From NCBI RefSeq assembly GCF_001412535.1, contig NZ_CP011774.1:863501-927500 (forward strand): a stretch of 64,000 nucleotides of DNA. Direction: 5' to 3'. Shown in pieces: positions 17,689-25,520 of the stretch. Origin of the DNA: Limnohabitans sp. 63ED37-2 (lineage in GTDB: Bacteria > Pseudomonadota > Gammaproteobacteria > Burkholderiales > Burkholderiaceae_C). The position numbers were made by a program, and so were the translations under genes. Below the pieces are notes generated by a model. It saw only the letters and a program-made list of their open reading frames with translations, was not told the origin of the DNA and searched no databases. Position 1 is the stretch's first letter. Each line of letters begins with the position of its first letter.

Positions 17689-17971
17689 CGGTCACCTCGG
17701 ACGTGGGGGCGGGGGGTGTAGTGGGTGGGGGCGGGGTATTTTTCTTGACGGCCTGACGCTCGCGCCACCAGCGCGGCACCATGCCCAACACACCCACCAC
17801 CACGCCCAGCGAGAAGGCAGACAGCACCACCAGCACCGTGGGGGCCGACCAGTAGGTGCTGAAAAAGAAGTTCACACGGGTTTCTTGCTGGTTGTTCAGC
17901 GCAAAAGCAAACAGGGTGAAGAAAACAGTGGCTTTCAGCAACCACTGAAGCAGCCAGAGCAGGCGTTTCAT
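17678..17971 (-). CDS. lapA: LapA family (DUF1049) membrane protein
   Basis: A 97-residue membrane protein with two hydrophobic segments: residues 5-26 (LLWLLQWLLKATVFFTLFAF) and 42-66 (APTVLVVLSAFSLGVVVGVL). The NNQQETRVNFFF connector between them is typical of the family. The tail is Pro/Thr-rich and cytoplasmic. LapA works with LapB in LPS assembly. It is translationally linked to lapB by an 11-base overlap and lies 94 bases downstream of ihfB. Confidence 0.88.
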   Translation of the reverse strand: MKRLLWLLQWLLKATVFFTLFAFALNNQQETRVNFFFSTYWSAPTVLVVLSAFSLGVVVGVLGMVPRWWRERQAVKKNTPPPPTTPPAPTSEVTDGA

Positions 17972-18065
17972 GAATGGACCTCGGAAGCTGGAACCATTCT
18001 AAAGGCCCAAGCGAAAGAGCCGGTTGTGCGGTCGTGGAGACAAGCGCAAGCGTGCGCCATGCAGG

Positions 18066-18386
18066 TCATTGTCGAGCGTTTTCAGCGCTTTGCGGTGGCG
18101 CAGGGGTGCCCGCATCCACGGCTTCGCGCAGGGCTTTGCCAGGCTTGAAATGGGGCACGCGCTTTTCTGGAATCTGAACGCTTTCGCCAGATCGGGGGTT
18201 GCGGCCAACACGGGGTGGACGACGGTTGATCGAGAAGCTGCCAAAGCCGCGAATTTCGATGCGGTGGCCTTTGACCAGCGCGTCACTCATCGCATCGAGC
18301 ACCGTCTTGACGGCCAGTTCGGCGTCGCGGTGGGTCAATTGCGCAAAGCGGGCGGCGAGTTCTTCAACCAGATCGGAGCGGGTCAT
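18066..18386 (-). CDS. ihfB: Integration host factor subunit beta
   Basis: A 106-residue DNA-bending protein of the HU/IHF family, the beta partner of IHF. It begins MTRSDLVEELAARFAQL and has the HU/IHF signature GFGSFSINRRPPRVGRNPRS (residues 48-67), with the intercalating proline in the RNPRSGE arm. The C-terminus is extended by about ten residues (DAGTPAPPQSAENARQ) beyond the usual 94-100. It is the standard neighbour of rpsA. Confidence 0.96.
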   Translation of the reverse strand: MTRSDLVEELAARFAQLTHRDAELAVKTVLDAMSDALVKGHRIEIRGFGSFSINRRPPRVGRNPRSGESVQIPEKRVPHFKPGKALREAVDAGTPAPPQSAENARQ

Positions 18387-18438
18387 GGTGTCAACTTGTT
18401 GTGGACGTGACGGGTGTTGCCTTGGGAAGGGTCCTGAA

Positions 18439-18471
18439 AAAAGCCTGCCCCCATGACAGGGGCAGGCTTTT
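18439..18471 (-). terminator. Intrinsic terminator-like hairpin between rpsA and ihfB
   Basis: GCCTGCCCC and GGGGCAGGC (18443-18451 and 18459-18467) form a 9-bp stem with a 7-base loop, followed on the minus strand by six T residues. It would end or attenuate transcription after rpsA, so ihfB may depend on read-through or its own promoter. Confidence 0.75.
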
Positions 18472-18501
18472 CAGACAACGGACGTCATCAGATCACGAGG
18501 A

Positions 18502-20181
18502 TCAGTTGTTGTCGAGCTTGGCACGCAACAAGGCGCCCAGGCTGGTTGTGCCAGCGTTCTCTGTCTTGGACTGCTGTGACAAGGAAGCCATGGCTTCTTG
18601 CTGGTCAGCTTGGTCCTTGGCCTTGATCGACAACTGGATGTTGCGGGTCTTGCGGTCCACGTTCACCACAACTGCAGTGACTTCGTCGCCGACTTTGAGC
18701 ACGTGGCTCGCGTCTTCTACGCGGTCACGCGAGATTTCGGACACACGCAGGTAACCGATGATGTCTTCGCCCAGGTCGATTTCAGCGCCCTTGGCATCCA
18801 CAGTCTTGACCTTACCGGTGACGATCTGGCCCTTGTCGTTGATGGAGGTGAAGGTGGTGAATGGATCGGAGTCAAGCTGCTTGATGCCCAAGCTGATGCG
18901 CTCGCGGTCCACGTCCACAGCCAAGACCAAAGCCTCAACTTCTTGACCCTTCTTGAATTCGCGCACGGCGTTTTCACCGGTTTCGTTCCAAGACAGGTCA
19001 GACAAGTGCACCAGGCCGTCGATGCCGGCAGCCAAGCCCACGAACACGCCGAAGTCGGTGATCGACTTGATCGGGCCCTTGACGCGGTCGCCGCGCTTGG
19101 TGTTCTGAGCAAACTCTTGCCATGGGTTGGCACGGCACTGCTTCATGCCCAAGCTGATGCGGCGCTTGTCTTCGTCGATCTCGAGGACCATGACTTCGAC
19201 TTCGTCACCTAAAGCAACGATCTTCGAAGGTGCCACGTTCTTGTTGGTCCAGTCCATCTCGGACACGTGCACCAAGCCTTCGATGCCGGGCTCGAGTTCG
19301 ACAAACGCGCCGTAGTCGGCGATGTTGGTGATCTTGCCGAACATGCGGGTGCCCTGTGGGTAGCGGCGGTTCACGCCCATCCAAGGGTCGTCGCCCATTT
19401 GCTTCAGACCCAAGGACACGCGGTTTTTCTCGGTGTCGAACTTGAGGATCTTGGCTGTGATTTCCTGACCGGCAGTGACCACTTCGGAGGGGTGACGGAC
19501 ACGGCGCCAGGCCATGTCGGTGATGTGCAGCAAACCGTCGATGCCGCCCAAGTCCACGAACGCACCGTATTCGGTGATGTTCTTGACCACACCGTGAACG
19601 ATGGAGCCTTCGCGCAATGTTTCCATCAGCTTGGCGCGCTCTTCGCCCATCGAGGCTTCCACCACAGCGCGGCGTGACAACACGACGTTGTTGCGCTTGC
19701 GGTCGAGCTTGATGACCTTGAATTCCAGGGTCTTGTTCTCATAGGGAGAGAGGTCTTTGGTGGGACGTGTGTCGACCAAAGAGCCGGGCAAGAAAGCGCG
19801 GATGCCGTTGACGAGCACCGTGAGGCCACCCTTGACTTTGCCGCTGGTCACGCCAGTGACGAACTCGCCGGATTCGAGGGCTTTTTCCAAAGACATCCAA
19901 GAAGCCAAACGCTTGGCAGTGTCGCGGGACAAGATGGTGTCGCCGTAGCCGTTTTCGATGGAGCCGATGGCCACCGAAACAAAGTCGCCGACCTGGACTT
20001 CGACTTCACCCTGGTCGTTCTTGAACTCTTCGAGGGGCACGTAGGACTCGGACTTGAGACCGGCGTTGACAACCACGAAGTTGTGTTCGATGCGCACCAC
20101 TTCAGCGGTGATGACTTCACCAGGGCGCATTTCGGTACGTTGCAGGGATTCCTCAAAGAGGGCGGCAAAAGATTCAGACAT
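18502..20181 (-). CDS. rpsA: 30S ribosomal protein S1
   Basis: A 559-residue ribosomal protein that helps mRNA bind the 30S subunit. Six S1 (OB-fold) domains can be followed, for example GSIVHGVVKNITEYGAFVDLGGIDGLLHI, GTRMFGKITNIADYGAFVEL and GDRVKGPIKSITDFGVFVGL. It begins MSESFAALFEESLQR. Length matches the E. coli protein (557). A 215-base gap separates it from aroA-cmk and contains a GGTTTTTTAAAACC palindrome; S1 genes are autoregulated through their leader in E. coli, and this leader could serve that role (inference). Confidence 0.97.
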   Translation of the reverse strand: MSESFAALFEESLQRTEMRPGEVITAEVVRIEHNFVVVNAGLKSESYVPLEEFKNDQGEVEVQVGDFVSVAIGSIENGYGDTILSRDTAKRLASWMSLEKALESGEFVTGVTSGKVKGGLTVLVNGIRAFLPGSLVDTRPTKDLSPYENKTLEFKVIKLDRKRNNVVLSRRAVVEASMGEERAKLMETLREGSIVHGVVKNITEYGAFVDLGGIDGLLHITDMAWRRVRHPSEVVTAGQEITAKILKFDTEKNRVSLGLKQMGDDPWMGVNRRYPQGTRMFGKITNIADYGAFVELEPGIEGLVHVSEMDWTNKNVAPSKIVALGDEVEVMVLEIDEDKRRISLGMKQCRANPWQEFAQNTKRGDRVKGPIKSITDFGVFVGLAAGIDGLVHLSDLSWNETGENAVREFKKGQEVEALVLAVDVDRERISLGIKQLDSDPFTTFTSINDKGQIVTGKVKTVDAKGAEIDLGEDIIGYLRVSEISRDRVEDASHVLKVGDEVTAVVVNVDRKTRNIQLSIKAKDQADQQEAMASLSQQSKTENAGTTSLGALLRAKLDNN

Positions 20182-20396
20182 GTGATTTCCTCATCCACAA
20201 ACAGGACTGACGAACGCGGAATGCGTCGTTTCCAGGAGCTGACTGTGGCGGTTGGTTGTGCGGTGTGAACCGCGGTTGGTTTTAAAAAACCACCTGGCCA
20301 GTGTGCAAGCTGCACGAGGAGAGCCGGGTGGAACTTCAAGTCAGCCTGCACAGGGCAGACTGGGTTGGCCGTTGTCAGTGGATCAACTTGTGTCGA

Positions 20397-22388
20397 TCAA
20401 CCGAAAACCTGCCGGCTTTGCCACCAGACCATCACTTGTTCCACCGAGGCTTCGATGGTCAAGGACGAGTTGTCCAGTTGTAAGGCATCTTGTGCGGGCT
20501 TGAGTGGCGCCACGCTGCGGGACATGTCCCGGGCGTCGCGCGCTTCCAAGTCAGCGCGAAGACTGTCGATATTAGCCGAAAAACCCTTAGAAATCAATTG
20601 CTTATGGCGTCTTTCAGCCCGTTTGGCGGCGCTGGCGGTCAAAAACACCTTCAAAGGGGCGTCTGGGAAGATCACGGTGCCCATGTCGCGGCCGTCGGCC
20701 AGCAGACCCGGCAGGCGCTGAAAACTGTGTTGCAGGTCGACCAAAGCCTCTCGCACGGAGGGCAATACAGACACTTTGGAGGCGTTCATGCCGCCTTGCT
20801 CGCTGCGGATCGCATCGGTCACGTCCACGTGGTTCAGCAGCACTTGCTCGCCTTCAAAACGCACGGGCAGGTGGCGGGCAAGGTCGGCGATTTGGGCTTC
20901 GTCAGCGGCTTCCAGTGTCAGGCCCACTTGCAAAGCAGCATGGGCGGTTACGCGGTAGAGTGCGCCCGAGTCCAGGTAGTGATAGCCCAAAGCCGCCGCC
21001 ACGCGGCTGGCCAGCGTGCCTTTGCCCGAGGCGGTGGGGCCATCGATGCAAATCACAGGAATGTTGTGGGCGGCTGTGTGCGCCACCGAGAACAGGGCTT
21101 CAAAGTAGTCAGGGAAGGTCTTGGCCACGCATTTGGGGTCTTCGATGCGCACAGGGACTTGGTCAGCATTGAAGGCCGCCAGCGAAAAGCACATGGCCAC
21201 CCTGTGGTCGTCGTAGGTGTGGATGCTGGCGCGTTGCCACTGGCTTGGCTTGAGTGGGTGGATGGTGATCCAGTCCGGGCCTTCTTCCACAGTGGCCCCG
21301 AGTTTGCGGCTTTCGTTGGCCATGGCCGCAATACGGTCGGTTTCTTTCACGCGCCAGCTGGCGATGTTGCGCAGCGTGGTGGGGCCATCGGCATAGAGCG
21401 CCATCACGGCCAAGGTCATGGCCGCGTCGGGAATGTGGTTGCAGTCGAGTGTGATGCCCTTGAGTGGCCAAGCGCCTCGGTGGATTTCTAGCCAGTTGGG
21501 GCCGCTGGTGATCTTGGCACCCATTTGCGCAGCGGCGTCCATGAAGCGGATGTCGCCTTGGATCGAGTCCGCGCCCACACCCTGGATGCGGATGCCGTTA
21601 CCTTGCGCGATGGCACCTAAAGCGATGAAATAACTGGCCGAAGACGCATCGGCTTCGACGTGGATCGTGCCCGGCGACTGGTAGCGGCTGCCTGCTGGGA
21701 TCACAAAGCGTTCCCAGCCTTGGCGCTCGACTTGAATGCCGTAGCGTGCCAGCAGGTTGAGCGTGATCTCGATGTAGGGCTTGCTGATGAGCTCGCCCAC
21801 CACCTCGATGGTGATGGCGCGGTCTTGGGCTGCCAAGGGCAGCGCCATCAGCAGTGCAGTCAGGAACTGGCTGGACACATCGCCGCGCACGGGGATGGGG
21901 TTGTCCAGTTGCAGCGAAGGCTGGCGCACGCGCAGGGGTGGGTAGCCCTCGTTGCCAAGATAGTCGATGGCGCAACCCAGCTCGCGCAGGGCGTCCACGA
22001 GGTCGCCAATCGGGCGCTCGTGCATGCGGGGCACCCCCTTGAGGGTGAAGTCGCCGCCTTGCACAGCCAATGCTGCGGTGAGCGGGCGCATGGCCGTGCC
22101 TGCGTTGCCCATGAAAAACTCAATCGCCTCAGTCGGCCATGCGCGGCCGCCCAAGCCCGTGATGGTCACGGTGGTGCCATTGACCTGAACGCCGCAGCCC
22201 AGTTGACGCAAAGCGGCCAGCATCACGCGGGTGTCGTCCGAGTCCAGCAAGTCGTGGACCACGGTAGTGCCTTGGCACAGTGCCGAGAGCAGCAGCACGC
22301 GGTTCGAGATGCTTTTGGAGCCGGGCAGGGTGACGGTGCCGGACGCGCCTTGCAGCGCAGGAAGGTCGAGGAAGGCGGTGGAGAACAT
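20397..22388 (-). CDS. aroA-cmk: Fused 3-phosphoshikimate 1-carboxyvinyltransferase / cytidylate kinase
   Basis: A single 663-residue reading frame joining two enzymes normally encoded separately. Residues 1-440 are EPSP synthase (LPGSKSISNRVLLLSALCQG at the start, GNAGTAMRPLTAAL, and DDHRVAMCFSLAA near 400), which makes EPSP in the shikimate pathway. Residues 445-663 are CMP kinase, with the P-loop in VICIDGPTASGKGTLASRVA, YLDSGALYR, and GRDMGTVIFPDAPLKVFLTA. No stop or frameshift lies between the halves, so a bifunctional protein is expected. Such fusions occur in some Burkholderiales. It starts 3 bases after the tyrA stop and precedes rpsA. Confidence 0.95.
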   Translation of the reverse strand: MFSTAFLDLPALQGASGTVTLPGSKSISNRVLLLSALCQGTTVVHDLLDSDDTRVMLAALRQLGCGVQVNGTTVTITGLGGRAWPTEAIEFFMGNAGTAMRPLTAALAVQGGDFTLKGVPRMHERPIGDLVDALRELGCAIDYLGNEGYPPLRVRQPSLQLDNPIPVRGDVSSQFLTALLMALPLAAQDRAITIEVVGELISKPYIEITLNLLARYGIQVERQGWERFVIPAGSRYQSPGTIHVEADASSASYFIALGAIAQGNGIRIQGVGADSIQGDIRFMDAAAQMGAKITSGPNWLEIHRGAWPLKGITLDCNHIPDAAMTLAVMALYADGPTTLRNIASWRVKETDRIAAMANESRKLGATVEEGPDWITIHPLKPSQWQRASIHTYDDHRVAMCFSLAAFNADQVPVRIEDPKCVAKTFPDYFEALFSVAHTAAHNIPVICIDGPTASGKGTLASRVAAALGYHYLDSGALYRVTAHAALQVGLTLEAADEAQIADLARHLPVRFEGEQVLLNHVDVTDAIRSEQGGMNASKVSVLPSVREALVDLQHSFQRLPGLLADGRDMGTVIFPDAPLKVFLTASAAKRAERRHKQLISKGFSANIDSLRADLEARDARDMSRSVAPLKPAQDALQLDNSSLTIEASVEQVMVWWQSRQVFG

Positions 22389-22391
22389 GGG

Positions 22392-23288
22392 TCAGTCTTC
22401 AGAGGCTTTGTTGCAAGCATTGCCCGCTTGCAGCGTCCAAGCCGAGCGCACATCGCTGGCTTGTTGAATCAGTTGTTGCAGCGCTGCGGTGTCGCCTTGT
22501 TTGAGAGCGTTTTCAAATTTGTCGAGTGCGCTTCGAAAGTGAGCCATCTGCATCAGCACTTCGGCTTGGTTGGCGCCCAAGATGTCGCGCCAGACGGCGG
22601 GGTCGCTGGCGGCGATGCGGGAAAAATCTCGAAAGCCAGGGCCCGCCATCTCCAAAAATGCCGCCCCTTGCGCCTGTGCGGTGAGCGCATTGACGGCCGC
22701 AAAGGCCAACAGGTGGGGCAAGTGGCTGACGGCTGCAAACGTGGCGTCGTGTGCCTCGGGCGTCATGTGGCTCACATGGCTGCCAATCGCGGTCCAGACT
22801 TCGCTCGCCATGTTGATTTGACGAATGCTGTTTTGCGGCAAGGGGGTGAGGATGGTGCGGCGCTGTTGGTAGAGATTGGCCTCGGCATGCTCGATGCCCG
22901 CCACTTCTTTGCCCGCAATCGGGTGGGCAGGCACCAAGCAGTTCAGGCGTTCACCCAGGGTCGCTTGTGCGGCGGCGATCACATCGCATTTGGTGGAGCC
23001 CACATCCATCAGCAGGGCCTGCGGTGCCAGCGCATCGCGCATGGCGGCAAAGCTGCTGTGCATGGCGCCCACAGGCACGGCCAGCAACACCAAATCGGCA
23101 CCTTGCACCGCCTCGGCCACACTGTTGCAGGCTTGGTCGATGACCTTCAATTCCAATGCGCGTTGGCGTGTTCTTTCAGAGGCACTGAAACCTGTGATGT
23201 GTTGAACCAGGCCAGCCTGACGTAGAGCGAGCGCAAACGAGCCGCCCATCAGGCCGCAGCCAATCAGGGCCAGGCGTTGGAACTTCAC
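22392..23288 (-). CDS. tyrA: Prephenate dehydrogenase
   Basis: A 298-residue NAD(P)-dependent enzyme converting prephenate to 4-hydroxyphenylpyruvate for tyrosine. The Rossmann loop is LALIGCGLMGGSFALALRQAG at the very start. LVPAHPIAGKEVAGIEHA and MTPEAHDATFAAVSHLPHLLAF are characteristic. The GTG at 23288 (VKFQRLALIG) is preferred: longer readings have no family match, and GAGTGAG lies upstream. It starts 7 bases after the pheA stop codon (23296-23298), and the next gene, aroA-cmk, starts just after it. Confidence 0.93.
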   Translation of the reverse strand: MKFQRLALIGCGLMGGSFALALRQAGLVQHITGFSASERTRQRALELKVIDQACNSVAEAVQGADLVLLAVPVGAMHSSFAAMRDALAPQALLMDVGSTKCDVIAAAQATLGERLNCLVPAHPIAGKEVAGIEHAEANLYQQRRTILTPLPQNSIRQINMASEVWTAIGSHVSHMTPEAHDATFAAVSHLPHLLAFAAVNALTAQAQGAAFLEMAGPGFRDFSRIAASDPAVWRDILGANQAEVLMQMAHFRSALDKFENALKQGDTAALQQLIQQASDVRSAWTLQAGNACNKASED

Positions 23289-23295
23289 TGCGTAC

Positions 23296-24396
23296 TCACT
23301 CAGGCACAGGGTAAGAACCCAGCACCTTGTAGAACGCGCACAGGCCTTGCAACTCTTGCAGGGCAGCGGCCACATGCGGCTCGCTGATGTGGCCTTGCAG
23401 GTCAATGTAGAAGTAATACTCCCACTGGCCTGATTTGGCGGGGCGCGACTCGAAACGTGTCATGGACACACCGTTGTTCTTGAGCGGCACCAGCAAATCG
23501 TGCACCGCACCCGGGCGGTTAGTAACAGAGACCACCAAGCTGGTGCAGTCCTTGCCCGAGGCAGGTGGCGTGGCCAGGGTCTGGGGCAATGTGATCACGG
23601 CAAAGCGGGTGCGGTTGAAGGCTTCGTCCTGGATGGCGTGGTGCACGATGTGCAGGCCAAACTGGCTGGCTGCGCGTTCGCTGGCCAAAGCGGCCCAGGC
23701 CGGGTTGGTGGCGGCCAGGCGAGCACCTTCGGCGTTGCTGGAGACGGCGCGGCGCTCCACATGCGGCAGGTGCTTGGACAGCCAGCCTTGGCACTGGGCC
23801 AGCGCTTGGGGGTGGGCCATCACCACCTCAATACCCGCGTCCGAATTGAGTTGGCGCAGCAAATTGAAGCGCACCTGCAAACTGACCTCGCCCACCACAT
23901 GCACGGGCGAGCGCAAGAACAAATCGAGCGATCGGGCCACCACACCTTCGGTGGAGTTTTCCATGCCGACCACGCCATATTGGGCGGTGCCCGCTGCGGT
24001 GGCGTGGAAGACTTCGTCGAAATTGGCGCAGTAAATCAGGTTGGCCGCGCTGCCAAAAAACTCAATGGCTGCTTGTTCGCAAAACGTGCCTTGGGGGCCG
24101 AGCACCGCCACGCGTTGCGGGGCCTCCAAGGCCAAGCAGGCCGACATGATCTCGCGCCAAATCGAGGCGACGTGTTCGTTTTTCAGGGGGCCGGGGTTGG
24201 CGCTGGTGATCTTGTCGATGACCTGGGCCACGCGGTCGGGGCGAAAGAAGGGCGAGCCTTCGGCGCGTTTGATCTCGCCGACTTGTTCGGCCACATGGGC
24301 CCGTTGGTTCAGCAGGCTCAGCAGTTGTTTGTCCAGCGCGTCAATTTGCACGCGCAGGGCACCCAGGGCATCCGACTGAATGGGTTGTTGGCTCAT
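23296..24396 (-). CDS. pheA: Chorismate mutase / prephenate dehydratase (P-protein)
   Basis: A 366-residue bifunctional enzyme of phenylalanine synthesis. Residues 1-95 form an AroQ chorismate mutase (RVQIDALDKQLLSLLNQRAH). Residues 96-280 are the dehydratase (VAVLGPQGTFCEQAA, GVVGMENSTEGVV, and the TRF motif in NRTRFAVITL). A C-terminal ACT domain follows, containing TRFESRPAKSGQWEYYFYID, where phenylalanine feedback normally acts. It lies between serC and tyrA. Confidence 0.96.
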   Translation of the reverse strand: MSQQPIQSDALGALRVQIDALDKQLLSLLNQRAHVAEQVGEIKRAEGSPFFRPDRVAQVIDKITSANPGPLKNEHVASIWREIMSACLALEAPQRVAVLGPQGTFCEQAAIEFFGSAANLIYCANFDEVFHATAAGTAQYGVVGMENSTEGVVARSLDLFLRSPVHVVGEVSLQVRFNLLRQLNSDAGIEVVMAHPQALAQCQGWLSKHLPHVERRAVSSNAEGARLAATNPAWAALASERAASQFGLHIVHHAIQDEAFNRTRFAVITLPQTLATPPASGKDCTSLVVSVTNRPGAVHDLLVPLKNNGVSMTRFESRPAKSGQWEYYFYIDLQGHISEPHVAAALQELQGLCAFYKVLGSYPVPE

Positions 24397-24425
24397 GAGC
24401 GAAAGTCTCTTTTGGATGGCCTGAA

Positions 24426-25517
24426 TCAGGCCTGTGTTTTTTCAAATTCACGCATATAGGCCACCAGAGCCTGCACGCCTTCGATCGGCATGGCGTTGTA
24501 AATGCTGGCCCGCATGCCACCCACTGACTTGTGGCCCTTGAGTTGCAGCAAGTTGGCGGCTTTGGCGCCCGCCAAAAAGGCCTCGTTGCGTGACTCATCA
24601 CGCAAGAAAAAAGGCACGTTCATGCGCGAGCGGCAGTCTTTGGCCACGCGGTTCACATAGAGGCTGGAGCTATCGAGGAAGTCGTAAAGCAACTGGGCCT
24701 TGGCGATGTTGCGCTGCTCCATGGCGGCGATCCCGCCGTTTTTTTTGAGCCACTGAAATACCAGCCCGGCGATGTAAATGCTGTAGGTGGGCGGGGTGTT
24801 GTACATCGACTGGTTGTCAGCCACCAGTTTGTAGTCAAAGGCACTGGGGCAATGCGGCAGGGCGTGGCCAATCAGGTCTTCACGCACGATGACCAAGGTC
24901 AGACCTGCGGGCCCCAAATTCTTCTGCGCACCCCCAAAAGCCAGGCCCACGCGTGACCAGTCCACCGGGCGCGAGGCCACATGCGAGGAAAAATCGACGA
25001 CCAAAGGCGCATCACAACCCAAGGCTTTGAGGTCTGGCAGTTCGTGAAACTCCACGCCGTGGATGGTTTCATTGCCGCAAATGTGCACGTAACGGCTTTC
25101 AGCGCCGATTTGCCAAGTGGATGGCGCGGGCAGGGTGGTGAAGCCACCATCTTGCGCCGAAGCCGCCACGCGGGCTTGTCCGTACTTGCCCGCTTCTTTG
25201 AGCGACTTTTGGCTCCAGCTGCCCGTCAGCACAAAGTCCATGGCCCCGCCTTGCGACAGGTTCAAAGGCACGATGGCGTTTTCGGCCAGGCCGCCGCCTT
25301 GCATGAACAAAATCTTGAAGTGCGCGGGCACGGCCAGCAGCTCACGCAAGTCGGCTTCGGCCTGCTCGTAAATGCTGATGAACTCCTTGCCGCGGTGGCT
25401 CATCTCCATCACGCTCATACCCGAGCTGTGCCAGTCCAGCATCTCGGAAGCGGCTTGCTGCAACACAGCCTCGGGCATGACGGCGGGACCCGCCGAGAAG
25501 TTGAAAGCGCGCCCCAT
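24426..25517 (-). CDS. serC: Phosphoserine aminotransferase
   Basis: A 363-residue PLP enzyme that makes phosphoserine from 3-phosphohydroxypyruvate, and also acts in pyridoxal phosphate synthesis. It begins MGRAFNFSAGPAVMPEAVL. The PLP lysine region is GGAQKNLGPAGLTLVIVREDL; MSHRGKEFISI and the C-terminal GHKSVGGMRASIYNAMP are family hallmarks. The ATG at 25517 is favoured over an adjacent GTG at 25520; it begins 3 bases after the gyrA stop, so the two are likely coupled. serC-pheA-tyrA-aroA is the common proteobacterial order. Confidence 0.97.
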   Translation of the reverse strand: MGRAFNFSAGPAVMPEAVLQQAASEMLDWHSSGMSVMEMSHRGKEFISIYEQAEADLRELLAVPAHFKILFMQGGGLAENAIVPLNLSQGGAMDFVLTGSWSQKSLKEAGKYGQARVAASAQDGGFTTLPAPSTWQIGAESRYVHICGNETIHGVEFHELPDLKALGCDAPLVVDFSSHVASRPVDWSRVGLAFGGAQKNLGPAGLTLVIVREDLIGHALPHCPSAFDYKLVADNQSMYNTPPTYSIYIAGLVFQWLKKNGGIAAMEQRNIAKAQLLYDFLDSSSLYVNRVAKDCRSRMNVPFFLRDESRNEAFLAGAKAANLLQLKGHKSVGGMRASIYNAMPIEGVQALVAYMREFEKTQA

Positions 25518-25520
25518 CAC

